This document shows, piece after piece, positions 24,901-33,659 of a stretch of DNA of 64,000 bases; positions within the stretch are counted from its first letter, which is position 1, and each line of letters starts with the position of its first letter. Made by a program: the position numbers and the translations under genes. The notes beneath the pieces are model-generated. The model did no database searches. It was not told where the DNA came from and saw only the letters and a program-made list of their open reading frames with translations. The stretch comes from Carya illinoinensis (taxonomy: Eukaryota > Streptophyta > Magnoliopsida > Fagales > Juglandaceae), in NCBI RefSeq assembly GCF_018687715.1, contig NC_056765.1:25813129-25877128 (forward strand), read 5' to 3'.

Positions 24901-26008
24901 CCGAGGCACACTTGTGGAAGTATTTGGTGTTCCTGTCACCATCTTGGAGCCACCTTTGTTTGGCTCTTTGCCTCCATTTCAGGTCAGTCTGCTCTAGTGA
25001 GGAATTCAACTCCTTTTGTAAGGATTTGATTAGATCATTATCCAGACCAGTATTGGAAGCCTGCAGGGTTCTCAAGAATTCATTCTTATGGGTCAATTCC
25101 TGCTGGTGAGCTTTCCTGTTGATGTTATTCCACTCTCTTAATTGGAATCTGCATCTCTCAAGACTCCTTCTAGTGACATCTACCCTTGATCCTGTTTGGA
25201 GGGATCCTAGCCAGGCCCTTTTAATTACTGCCACACACTCTTCTTGCTTAGCCCAAGAGGCCTCATACCTGAATATTTTCCTATGGGTGCGAGGGGTAGG
25301 ATCTGTAACCTTGCTTGAGATATAGAGAGGGTTGTGATCAGAACATTAGGTGGGTAAAATGCTGACTAAGTTTGAGTCAAAATGATCATGCCATGCACAG
25401 TTTACTAGTCCCCTGTCCAATCTTTCCTTAGTAAAACTTGTTCCCTCACGATTGTTGCACCAAGTATAATGAGAGCCCACATAACCAATGTCACCAAGAT
25501 TACAAACTGCAAGGGACTGTCTGAATTCTTCCATCTGTCTGAAGGATCTGGGAAGGCCACCCCACTTTTCACCATGAGAGGTAATTTCATTAAAGTCTCC
25601 CATGCACATCTAGGGGGTGAATTGGTCAGGTTTAAGATGTCTAAGTAGGGTCTAGCTTTCCTTTCTTCTTGCTGCTGTAGGGTGACCATAAAATCTAGTG
25701 ACCAGGAAATGATTTGGGAAAATAGAGAATTGGACTTGAAGGGATATATGACTGAGGGAGTAGGAAACCATATTAGCTTGAGTTTGAAGTTTCCAAAAGA
25801 AGGCTAGGCCTCCACTTCGACCAATGCAGTCCACAACAAAGCTACAGTCATAGCCTAGCTTATTTCTGATGGTTTCTAATTTCTCTCTTTTGCATTTGGT
25901 TTGCATAAGGAACACCAATGATGGGGACTTATCTCTCACTAGACTGTGGAGTTCTCTAACTGTCCGAGGGTTCCCAAGCCCTCGGCAGTTCCAGCACAGG
26001 GCATTCAT
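21905..26008 (-). pseudogene. LINE A ORF2 (endonuclease, reverse transcriptase, RNase H)
   Basis: One reading frame from ATG at 26008 to 21905 would encode about 1367 residues. It carries APE endonuclease (CWNCRGLGNPRTVREL; CMGDFNEIT near 25600), reverse transcriptase (YRPISLCNVYYKI; DTQSAFVPGRMI; MLDMSKAYDRLEW; the catalytic FADD in VNHLVFADDSMVF near 23935), a zf-RVT segment (SPLCPICHSFPETTAHVLW near 22720) and RNase H (INWDAAIDK; FEGDSKLVVSGI; near 22330-21950). The frame is never shifted. It is stopped by TAG near 25649 and 25612 (Trp positions), TAA near 25346 and TGA near 24075 (an Arg position just before QGDPLSPYLF). At least three of the four fit C-to-T or G-to-A transitions, the pattern expected from methylated cytosine. 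Confidence 0.93.
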
Positions 26009-26064
26009 GCAGATGGGCAGGGCTGTCGAACAACCTCTACCTTGTTACCATACTTGAGTCTTTT

Positions 26065-27372
26065 TTAGGATCTCGTGGGCTTTGAAGATAGGGGTGAGCT
26101 TCTTTTTTTGTTTTTCCTGATGACATGGTAGGAGATGGGAAGAGACATGGATGGGCCATCACTTGGGTTTGGTTTGCCACAGGCCCTCCTTTTCCAATTT
26201 GTCAAATGAGGGTTAAGAAACTGAGGTTTTGGTCCTATCTGGGTATTCAGGATAGAGGGACTTACTTGTATAGTTTCTACTGCAGGAGCCATGTTGGTGT
26301 CTGTTGCCAGGTGGACTGTTTGGTCCTTGGAAGGGATGGTTTTGATAGCTACTGCATCAGACACCTCGAGACTATGAGATGCTTCCTTTTCTGACCTTTG
26401 AAGACTTTCATTGTACTTATGAGTCTGAAAGTTACCAACTCCCCTTACCTCCTCCACATCACCCTTTGAGAGCACAAGGTCACTAGGTACTGTTTCCCTG
26501 ACATCATTTGACTTTCTAGAGTAGCTGTTCCCGCCAAATTCTGCACTTTGTTCATCTGAACTACCATGTCGTCCCTTGCCTGAGACCCTCCCCACTGGAC
26601 TGCCTGCCTGAGGTTGGTGGCTTGATGTTTTATAAAGTGCAGTGGCTCTAAGCCAGGAGCCATATTGTGCTTGAGTTGTAGGCTGTAAACTTTCATCTAT
26701 AGCCTGCCTTGAACAGCTGGAGTGGGAATGCAGGATTGTTTCACAGAGGTAGCAGAAAGAAGGGAGCCTTTCGTATTTGAAGGGTATCCAGATCCTGTTG
26801 TTCTCAACAGTTACTAGTCTTCCCCTTGCCAAAGGTTTAGAGATGTTGATGAGTACCTTTACCCGCAGGACTCCCCCCCATGCTCTTCCTTTTTCATCCA
26901 CCTCTACTGTAAGGACCTTACCAACACTTGCTCTCAGTTTTTCACCCATAGTTCTATTTAGGCCTGCAAAAGGAAGGTCATGTAGTTGGATCCAGAAGGG
27001 TTCTAACTCGAACTGGATGTCTTTCAAGGCTTGCTTGCCTTTGCATTCTTGGAGGCAGATTAAACTTCTATCAAAAGACCAGGGTCGGCTAGCCAGCACC
27101 TTGTTTTTCACAGAGAGGTTTTGAAATTCAATGAGGAATTTGTTTCTGCCAAAGTCTTTGAAGGATAGACCCCCTTCGGCATTCCATATCCTAGTCATAG
27201 TTGCTTTGAAGGCTCCTTTATTTACTTCCCTTTCCGATACCACCAATGCAGCAAGACACAAGTTACTGATATCCTGTGCAATTAACAGTTCCTCCTTTGG
27301 GAGAAGTATTTCTTGTTGTTCCTCCTCCGTGAGGCTTAATCCCTTACATAAATAAGAAAGTTCCTCCTCCAT
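26065..27372 (-). CDS. LINE A ORF1 (DUF4283 nucleic-acid-binding protein)
   Basis: The open frame has 435 codons, with ATG at 27372 on the minus strand. The N-terminal DUF4283 domain covers about residues 45-200 (NKFLIEFQNLSVKNKVLASR, PWSFDRSLICLQE, PFWIQLHDLPF). A CCHC_4 zinc knuckle CYLCETILHSHSSC follows near residue 210. The rest is a low-complexity basic/serine tail. The family coats LINE RNA and acts as the nucleic acid chaperone in retrotransposition. The frame is intact, but the partner ORF2 is not. Expression from this copy is unknown. Confidence 0.88.
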   Translation of the reverse strand: MEEELSYLCKGLSLTEEEQQEILLPKEELLIAQDISNLCLAALVVSEREVNKGAFKATMTRIWNAEGGLSFKDFGRNKFLIEFQNLSVKNKVLASRPWSFDRSLICLQECKGKQALKDIQFELEPFWIQLHDLPFAGLNRTMGEKLRASVGKVLTVEVDEKGRAWGGVLRVKVLINISKPLARGRLVTVENNRIWIPFKYERLPSFCYLCETILHSHSSCSRQAIDESLQPTTQAQYGSWLRATALYKTSSHQPQAGSPVGRVSGKGRHGSSDEQSAEFGGNSYSRKSNDVRETVPSDLVLSKGDVEEVRGVGNFQTHKYNESLQRSEKEASHSLEVSDAVAIKTIPSKDQTVHLATDTNMAPAVETIQVSPSILNTQIGPKPQFLNPHLTNWKRRACGKPNPSDGPSMSLPISYHVIRKNKKRSSPLSSKPTRS

Positions 27373-27524
27373 TGTAGGACTAAACCTTTAATGGGAAAAG
27401 GAACTACCAACAACAGAGAACTGAAATGAAACTCTATGGATCAGCGAGATCCAAGAGACAAACTCTATGTTCTAAAGAGCATAGAGAGAAAACCTCATCT
27501 CCCAGAGAGAGGACCCATATGATC

Positions 27525-27541
27525 CATTATATATATATACT
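27525..27541. repeat. LINE target-site duplication, right copy
   Basis: Identical to 21854-21870 over 17 bp. It marks the 5' end of LINE A at 27524. Confidence 0.9.
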
Positions 27542-27659
27542 ATACTATATATATTATAATATAATATTAGATATAGTATGATATATGTTATAGTATACAT
27601 TATAATATATAACATTTATTAATAATATAATATATTATTAATATATTTTTGGAAATCCA

Positions 27660-28490
27660 GTCGTGAAATGTTCGAACGTAATATTTTCCCATATTCGAAC
27701 GTTTCCTTCCACATTTGAATGTTATTCAGAATGACGTTTGAATGTATTGTGTATATAAGCCCAAAACTGAAATGGGGAAACATCATTTTCATGTCATTAC
27801 TGTTATCTTTCCACCGTTGCACGCCACCACTAAACCGTCGCCCCTGCCACAACAGTCACAAAAAGGTAGGAATCCCTCTTTTGTCCTCTTACATGTTTTT
27901 AGTTTTTTTTTTTAAGATTTAGTAGGAAACTTGTAAACTGAACGTTAATAGTGACTGGATTTTCAACTCCATTTTTTGGCCACCACAGATTGCCATTGGC
28001 CAAATGGTCACCGTAGAAAATTTTCTTGAAGTGTATAATTCAATTCTATGGTGGAACTGGGCCACTTAAAAACGTGGTATGTAATTTTTTAGAATTTCTC
28101 TGTGTCGTAACTTTCAAACATTTTGACAGAATGTTCGAATGTACGACATTGCAAGTACATAGCCGTTATGCCTTCGACATTCGAACGTATATTTCTTACA
28201 TTTGAACATTACTTTTCATAGCATTTATGTTCAAATGTTGAATATTAAAGTTTGAACGTACTACTTTCCAATTTATTCGCCGTTTTACCTTCCACATTCG
28301 AATGTGTATATTTTACGTTCGAATGTAAATCTTTATGTTCAAGCGTTAAACACATATGTTCGAATGCCCTTAGCATTCAAATGTGTATATTATACGTTTG
28401 AATATTAATTTTTATCTTTGAACATTAAACACATACGTGCGAATGTTTTATTTGAACATTCAAACCTGTGTTATATTATGTTCAAACATT
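27660..28490. repeat. TTCGAA-centred 12-bp repeat cluster
   Basis: About 20 copies of a motif close to ACATTCGAACGT occur in both orientations (for example near 27670, 27690, 28130, 28177, 28298, 28315, 28357). Decayed forms TTTGAA and TTCAAA are common. A second cluster is at 30003-30110, and the same motif occurs in most units of the 10-19 kb array. Spacing is irregular, so this is not a tandem satellite. In En/Spm elements, repeated subterminal 12-mers are the binding sites of the second transposase protein, so this is the likely equivalent here (inference). Confidence 0.8.
27752..27759 (+). promoter_or_regulatory. TATA box of the plus-strand CACTA-internal gene
   Basis: TATATAAG lies inside GC-richer sequence, about 110 bp upstream of a good donor (aaaag/gtagga at about 27866). 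No ATG-led frame of length follows before that donor, which fits a non-coding first exon. The downstream coding exon begins at 28570 after a pyrimidine-rich acceptor. Confidence 0.45.
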
Positions 28491-28569
28491 AATGCAGAAT
28501 AGTTTAAAATTAATACGAAAGATGCATCAATAGTACTAATAATTTTTTTTCTTTTTCTATTTTTAAGAT

Positions 28570-29670
28570 ATGGCTCATCCTTTGCATACCAAGAAATGAG
28601 AGAGGGAAGGAGCCACTCAGGACACTGCTTGGATCGAGGCTCGTACTGTTATGGTGGAGCGAGAGGTCTTGATCAATGAGTTCGACGAGCTCAGATGGGA
28701 GCATACGAGCCTCGAAAATGTTTTCATCAGTAGAGGCTAGGGAAATATCTGCACATTGAGGGGGAAGGTATACCCCTCAATGGTTCGAGAGTTCTATATA
28801 AGGATGTACTCCATGTCTCAAGATGCATTCTCTCACACCGTGATTGTAAGCGATGTTTCATTTGAGATTTCACTAAATGTCATCGCTGAGCTCCTCAGGA
28901 TTCGTCGAGTAGTTGAGACATCGTACATTTGACTCTCAGATTGGCGACACAGTAGTGATTCACACATCTACATCTGCACACGACACACTCGATGCCAATA
29001 TAGGCACTTCTGCATCATCTACTGGCCTAGTTGAGCCATCATTAGCCACAGATGCAAAGCGGTCAGAGGCCAAGGATATTGATTGTGTGGCTTGAGATGA
29101 TGGCCGAGATGAGAATTTCTACATCCTCACCGAGAGAGACTGCACACAGATCGAGAGGAAGAATGTCTTCAACCAAATAAATATTTTCTTCCGCATGTTG
29201 CAACAAACTTGGATCTTGTGGCATACAAGACCACATTTAGTCGGATTTGAGCACATTTTTTTATACGATTGGCACGTAGAGATCCCATCGATTTGCCACT
29301 GTGCATCTTTGAGAGGATCCGTTACGAGCGCCACTCTAGCTGGAAGAGCGGGTCACAGATTAGATGAGCCCCTTCGACATAAGCACACATCAACGTAGCA
29401 TTGGACAAGCGAGGAAGTATCCTCCAATGCAATCCAAGCCCGGTGTGGGAAGTCATAGTTAGCAGCCAACGAGTATATTTGTAGGAGATGAGCGGCCTAC
29501 TTAGGTAGATGAGGTGATCTCATAGCTAACTGCGTATATCAATTGACCAATCATGGCTTAGAGGAGTCTGTCACTAAGATAGCCCATCGTGTAGATATCG
29601 ACAACAAGAAGGTTGATATCTTGATTGAGCAGATACGGAGTACGAATTTTGTGAACAACGCGTTCATCTG
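28570..29670 (+). pseudogene. plant transposon-associated gene, PF20167-like, decayed
   Basis: The gene has a possible non-coding exon 1 (27785-27866), an intron of about 700 bp holding the TTCGAA repeats, an acceptor 'ttttaag' at 28567 and ATG at 28570. The recognisable core, about 28650-28920, reads MVEREVLINEFDEL, GKVYPSMVREFYIRMYS, AFSHTVIVSDVSFEISLNV and IAELLRIRRV. This resembles the 'putative plant transposon protein' domain PF20167 (Y-P-LV-EFY, then V-G--V-F----IN--L). A later block near 29200-29330 reads NLDLVAYKTTFSRI and RRDPIDLPLCIFERIRYE. Several stops break it (after TKK, after SRG, after TSYI). It is oriented against TNP2. Its biochemical role is unknown in the family, so none is claimed. 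Confidence 0.55.
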
Positions 29671-30002
29671 AGTATTGTTTATGAAATTCTATTATATTTT
29701 ATATTTTGCTTTTAATATATGTAAGGAACAATATTATTTAATATATATATTGTTTTTTAATTTCAATTATCAATCTTCTTTAATGTTAAATTTTCTAACT
29801 TTAATACTAAATCACTGCACTTCAAATATATATAAACATAAATATACATTTATATATGTATATATAAATATATATTTATATTTTACAAATTGTGTATATA
29901 TAAATATATATTATAATTTTTTAGACTTGTTCACAAATTATGCACTATAAAAATCACATAATTTTTAAATTATAGTCATATTTAATTTAAATTTACAATT
30001 AA

Positions 30003-30110
30003 TGTTCGCGTTCGAATGTTGGCGCCAAAACACACATTCGCACATAAGTAGCCTCAATGTTCGAATGTATATGTGACGTTTGAACGTAAATTTTCCCCCC
30101 GTTTGAACAT
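30003..30110. repeat. TTCGAA repeat cluster near the CACTA right end
   Basis: At least four copies occur within 108 bp: gttcgcgttcgaatgtt, atgttcgaatgtat, acgtttgaacgtaa and cgtttgaacatca. The cluster lies 125 bp from the element terminus, the normal place for subterminal binding repeats. Confidence 0.75.
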
Positions 30111-30167
30111 CAAAAAAATCTCATTTGTCTTTAATGATGGTTTCCAAAAACTGTCACAAAAAATGCA

Positions 30168-30237
30168 TTTTAGTGACGGTTGGGGGATTGTCACAATTTC
30201 CCAACCGTCACTAAAAAGCAATTATGTTGTAGTAAGT
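30168..30237 (-). mobile_element. CACTA right terminus with 17-bp hairpin and AGT target
   Basis: ttttagtgacggttggg (30168-30184) and its exact reverse complement (30200-30216) flank a 15-bp loop. The element ends at 30234 with ...ttgtagta, one base off the inverted CACTA end. The next three bases, AGT (30235-30237), followed by AAC, align with AGT AAC at 7654-7659 in the uninterrupted copia copy. This pins the insertion point. Confidence 0.75.
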
Positions 30238-30334
30238 AACGGTAGCCATCCACAAAGGTTATAGGTGAGGGACCCCATACATAAAAATATATTGATTGTA
30301 AAATATGTGGTGGTTTCTCATTAACCAATTTAAG

Positions 30335-31126
30335 GCAACATTTGGATGTTGAGTTGAGCTGAACTGAGTTGAGTTTTTTATAAATAGTAATGAGTTGAGA
30401 TGATGTAGTAAGTTCTGTACAACCCATCTAAGATGTATCTTGATGTTAAGATAAGTTTAGTACTACTTATTGGAAGTTGAAAAAATTTTTGGGGCACATC
30501 AATGATTGTAAAGTTGTTATAATGATTAAATAATTAATTTATTAAATCATTTATTAATAAATAACATAAATCAAACATAATTTCCCTCAATGCAGGTAAA
30601 AAAATTACAACAAAATAAAAACAAAATATTCCTAGCACTATAAACACATTTTTTCTTACTCTAAATTTATAAAAACAAAATAAAATAATTATTAATAAAA
30701 TTAAAACAGTATCATGTCTACATTTTATTATATTATTTATTTATATATTATTAATTAGCAATTAAAAAAATACATGTAAGGTGGAAGAAATTTTTTTTTT
30801 TGAGTTGCCAGCAAATTGAGCCTCATTCAATTCAACGTTGAAGACATTTGTCTTCTACTCAAGTGAGCTCTCAGCCACTAGAAATGCGTCGTGGGTTTGC
30901 TAATTGGGAAAAGAGAAATAGAGAGAGAAAGTCAGTGGTTCCCACGAAGTTACTTTTTGAGGAGAAAAAGGGAGAAAGTCAGGCTTTTTCTTTTTGTTTT
31001 GTCCATGGGTCCCAAAAAGTCTCAAGTTGAAATGGTTTAAATGAAGATTCACATATGTTTGAATGTTGGATGAAGTTTAAAATTAAGCTGAGCAAAGATG
31101 CTTCTAAGATCCAAACTAGCCATAAA
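30335..31126. mobile_element. MITE-like insertion in copia copy 2
   Basis: Counterpart of 7753-8517 at the identical host position, with the ends 'caacatttggatgttgag' and, inverted, 'ggctagtttggatctta'. Because both copia copies share it, the insertion predates whatever event duplicated the segment. Confidence 0.6.
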
Positions 31127-31176
31127 CAGCAGTTTCTTACTCTTTCCAAAAGGACAATGTAAACAAAAGAATCTAT

Positions 31177-32553
31177 CTAAAGCTCTACTAAAATATATAA
31201 ACTGGGTGGTAGAGAATGGAGTACTGAAGCTGAAGAGTGACCAAGCTGAGAGTGCCAAGTGCTTATTGAATGGCTAATGCTTGCAAAACATTGAGAGCGA
31301 CCATGAGAGCATTGGGGAGAGAAACCACATGGAATGGGAAAGAGGCCATCCTTAAGAGGTCCACTTAGAAGAGTCTGCCCTGTCTTCAGATCCTCAACAT
31401 AAAAGCCAGAGGGAGTGAACACGAAGATACAATTATAATCATTGGTAAATTGTGCCACCGAAAGTACATTTTTACGAAGAGAAGACACCACAAATAAATT
31501 ATGAAGAGGAAGACTTCCAAAATCAGCTTGAAGAGCATAAGTCCCCACAACTTGGAGAGAGAGAAAACCGATCATAACAAAGTTAGAACCACTGTAAGGG
31601 AACATACCTTGAATAAGATTATCGTCAGGAGTCATATGATTGGTGGCACCTATGTCAGGGTACCATGCATCATCATATTCATTGGAAATATGCATGGTAG
31701 TCATAACATGTTGCATAATCAGCCAAGCATTGATTAGCGTTATGGTTAGGGATACCACATTTGAAGCAGGCAATCTGTTTGCCGCTACGACCACGTCCAT
31801 GAGAAGGTGAGTCAGAGCAGGCATTATTATTGGTATATTGGGGTGTGGCGTTGTTGGGTCCACACCCTCTAAAAGATTGACCAGCTTGAGTGTTTGAAAC
31901 CCAACCACGCCCTTGAGAATTTGAAGCAATAAAAGCAATGGGTGCTGGTGCATCGGTGGCAGAAAGATGAAGTTCAAAGTCCAGCAAAAGACCAACCACA
32001 TCATCAAGAGAAGGTGCGTCTTTATGATCATCAATAATGGGTTCATACTTATATCCCAGCCCTCGAAGAATCCATAAAACAAGGTCATCGTCATCAAAAA
32101 CTTTGTGAGTAGTAGATAGTAGAATAGCCAACATTTTTGCATACTCCACATATTCAGCAACACTTTTTGACCCTTTCTTCATAGATTGAAGCTCAATTTT
32201 GATGTCTTGAATTCAAGCTCGAGATTGAGACCCAAACTCGGTCTCAATAGAATGCCAAAGGGCTAAAGAAGAGTCCTTACCAATAACCAACGGAAGGATA
32301 GTTTCAGAAAGTGAGCCAACCAAGGATCATTTGCTTGTGGTCTGGGTTTGTAGTACCGTCGACGGTTTGCAGGGGAATGAGAATTGTTCACATGACGAAA
32401 CCGAGGAGATCATAACTATGCAATATGGGGAAGCACCTGCATTTTCCAGATGAAATAGTTATTGCGATGGAGCTTGTTCGAGATGTCTTGGCGAATGGAT
32501 TTAGCGTTATGGGAGACTGAGGTGTTGGAAGTGGAGGACTGGTATGTAGCCAT
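31177..32553 (-). pseudogene. copia gag/protease segment, copy 2
   Basis: It starts at ATG 32553 (ATYQSSTSNTSVSHNAKSI), with the usual N-terminal gag phrase ending FIWKMQVLPHIA. The capsid part (KGSKSVAEYVEYAK, DDDLVLWILRGLG) lies in 31679-32182. The zinc knuckle CFKCGIPNHNANQC is intact near 31770. The protease motif YPDIGATNHMT lies near 31650, followed by STWHSQLGH of the pre-integrase domain. There is at least one frameshift between capsid and protease and one in the N-terminal part. Confidence 0.87.
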
Positions 32554-32633
32554 AGACGAAAATTTGATGGGATAGAAAATGGTTAAGCAGGTGCTTGGAA
32601 AACGCTAGTCTCATAGAGAATATTGTATAGAAA

Positions 32634-32895
32634 ATAACTTCTAAATTCCCCTCACTTTGCGTGGGATTGGCTGGTGTATTATATATTGTACAAAGAATCA
32701 TTTATAAGAGACAAATTATTTGAGTTTGCAGTATTCAAGGGATTACGATCAATCTATTAAAGAGAGGAATCAATCAATAGTCAACTGTACTGTTATGGAA
32801 AACCGTGTTGTTATGAAAGGTTTGCTGCAGCGAAGGAGCACACTCTGTTATGGAAGGTTGCAGTGGGATCAAAGAATAAAAGTGCCACTATCTCA
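32634..32895 (-). repeat. 5' LTR of copia copy 2
   Basis: Matches 5908-6150 of copy 1. It carries an extra segment (tactgttatggaaaaccgtg...) next to the shared 'aaggagcacactctgttatg', suggesting a small internal duplication. After the LTR on the minus strand, 'tatgagactagcg' near 32615 resembles a decayed initiator-tRNA primer site. Confidence 0.75.
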
Positions 32896-33224
32896 TTGAG
32901 TTGTTGTTGTCGTCTTACTTTTATATTTTTTTAATTATTTTTTATAGTATTTTTCAAACATGGGAAGTCCACTAGCTGTTGGTGATTATTAGTTTTTTAC
33001 TTAAATTTTTAATAGGTTTTTCGAAAACGGGGAACCCAAATAGATATTTGGCCTTTGATTCGAGCTCTAAGCTCTAATTGCCAACTCCAAACTTTGATTA
33101 GAGTCAGATTCTGACTTCCATTAGAGTCAACGTCAGAGCTAGAAAATACCTCCAACTTCAGTTTGAGTCGGAGTTCAGAGGTGGGCTTCTCAACTCTGTC
33201 GAAGTCAACACCCACCCTAACATG
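32896..33224. other. no gene seen
   Basis: A T-rich then mixed stretch with a short Ser/Glu-type repeated phrase (gagctctaagctctaattgc, gagtcagattctgactcc). No conserved coding or element end recognised. Confidence 0.5.
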
Positions 33225-33650
33225 GGAGAGATGTTCCCTTCTATAATTGCTTGGGTGCAAGCCAAAGCATCAGTTTGGATAATTAGGTAGGAGATGAACT
33301 CGATCGCGTTGGGTGGCGAGGAGAGACTAGGACATTTAGAATAGGTGTTCCCTTCAATAATCGCCTGGGTGCGAGGGCCGAGCATCGGCTTAGATAATCA
33401 GGTGAGAGGTGGACTCAACCTCGCTGAGTGGTGAGGAGAGATTGGGACACTTGAGAGAGGTGTTCCCTCCTATAATCATCGAGGTGCAAGCGCGGAGCAG
33501 CAGATAATCAGGCAGGAGTTGGACTCATTTGCATTGGGTAGCAATAAGAGACGGGACACTTGAGAGATGTATTCCCTTCAATAATCATAGGGGTGGGAAC
33601 ACGGGGCATCAACTTAGATAACTAAGTGGGAGGTGGACTCAACTATGCTA
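33225..33650. repeat. ~115-bp minisatellite, about 3.7 copies
   Basis: The phrase 'gttcccttc-ataatc' starts at 33233, 33347, 33462 and 33571 (steps 114, 115, 109). Each copy continues with 'ggtgcgag...gcatc...tagataa-cagg--ggaggtggactcaac'. Copies are diverged by roughly a fifth, so the array is old. Confidence 0.85.
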
Positions 33651-33659
33651 CAACTGTTC

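Larger units (their letters stand above)
21871..27524 (-). mobile_element. full-length plant LINE (L1 clade), element A
   Basis: The element is 5654 bp between perfect 17-bp duplications. Poly(A) shows as the T-run 21871-21879. Order on the minus strand: 5' UTR 27524-27373, ORF1, 56-bp gap, ORF2, short 3' UTR. The target was a TA-rich stretch of the CACTA element. It is full length but dead through nonsense codons in ORF2. Confidence 0.93.
10393..30234 (-). mobile_element. CACTA (En/Spm-like) derivative, nested and rearranged
   Basis: Two genes characteristic of plant CACTA elements lie on the minus strand: the C-terminal half of TNP2 (19542-21340), then the PF03004-type second ORF (18985-19384 continuing into the tandem array). 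The right terminus is at 30234: reading inward it begins TACTACAACATAAT (the canonical CACTA would be CACTAC), followed by a 17-bp perfect hairpin. The flank is a 3-bp AGT target, as CACTA elements make. The left terminus was not found. TNP2 lacks its N-terminal catalytic part, and a LINE (21871-27524) is nested in the AT-rich segment, so the element is non-autonomous now. Confidence 0.7.
30235..32895 (-). mobile_element. copia retrotransposon, copy 2 (3' truncated)
   Basis: 5' half of the same copia family as 5908-9940, on the minus strand. It has 5' LTR, gag from ATG at 32553, protease and pre-integrase, the shared MITE-like insertion, then a scrap of integrase ending FVDGYRY, where CACTA sequence starts at 30234. 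Reverse transcriptase and the 3' LTR are not found in the window. 30235-32529 matches 7654-9940 at roughly 90 percent by eye. Confidence 0.85.

Noticed and set aside
27660..28490. CRISPR-like appearance of the TTCGAA repeats
   Set aside because: The motif is 12 bp, occurs in both orientations and has irregular spacing in a plant genome. It is a transposon binding-site type cluster, not a CRISPR array.
29675..29950. 91-codon hydrophobic open frame
   Set aside because: The DNA is almost pure A/T with TA repeats. Tyr/Ile/Phe-rich frames arise there by composition.
33009..33260. 83-codon minus frame with K/E/L-rich wording
   Set aside because: No domain. It overlaps the edge of the minisatellite and a short local repeat.
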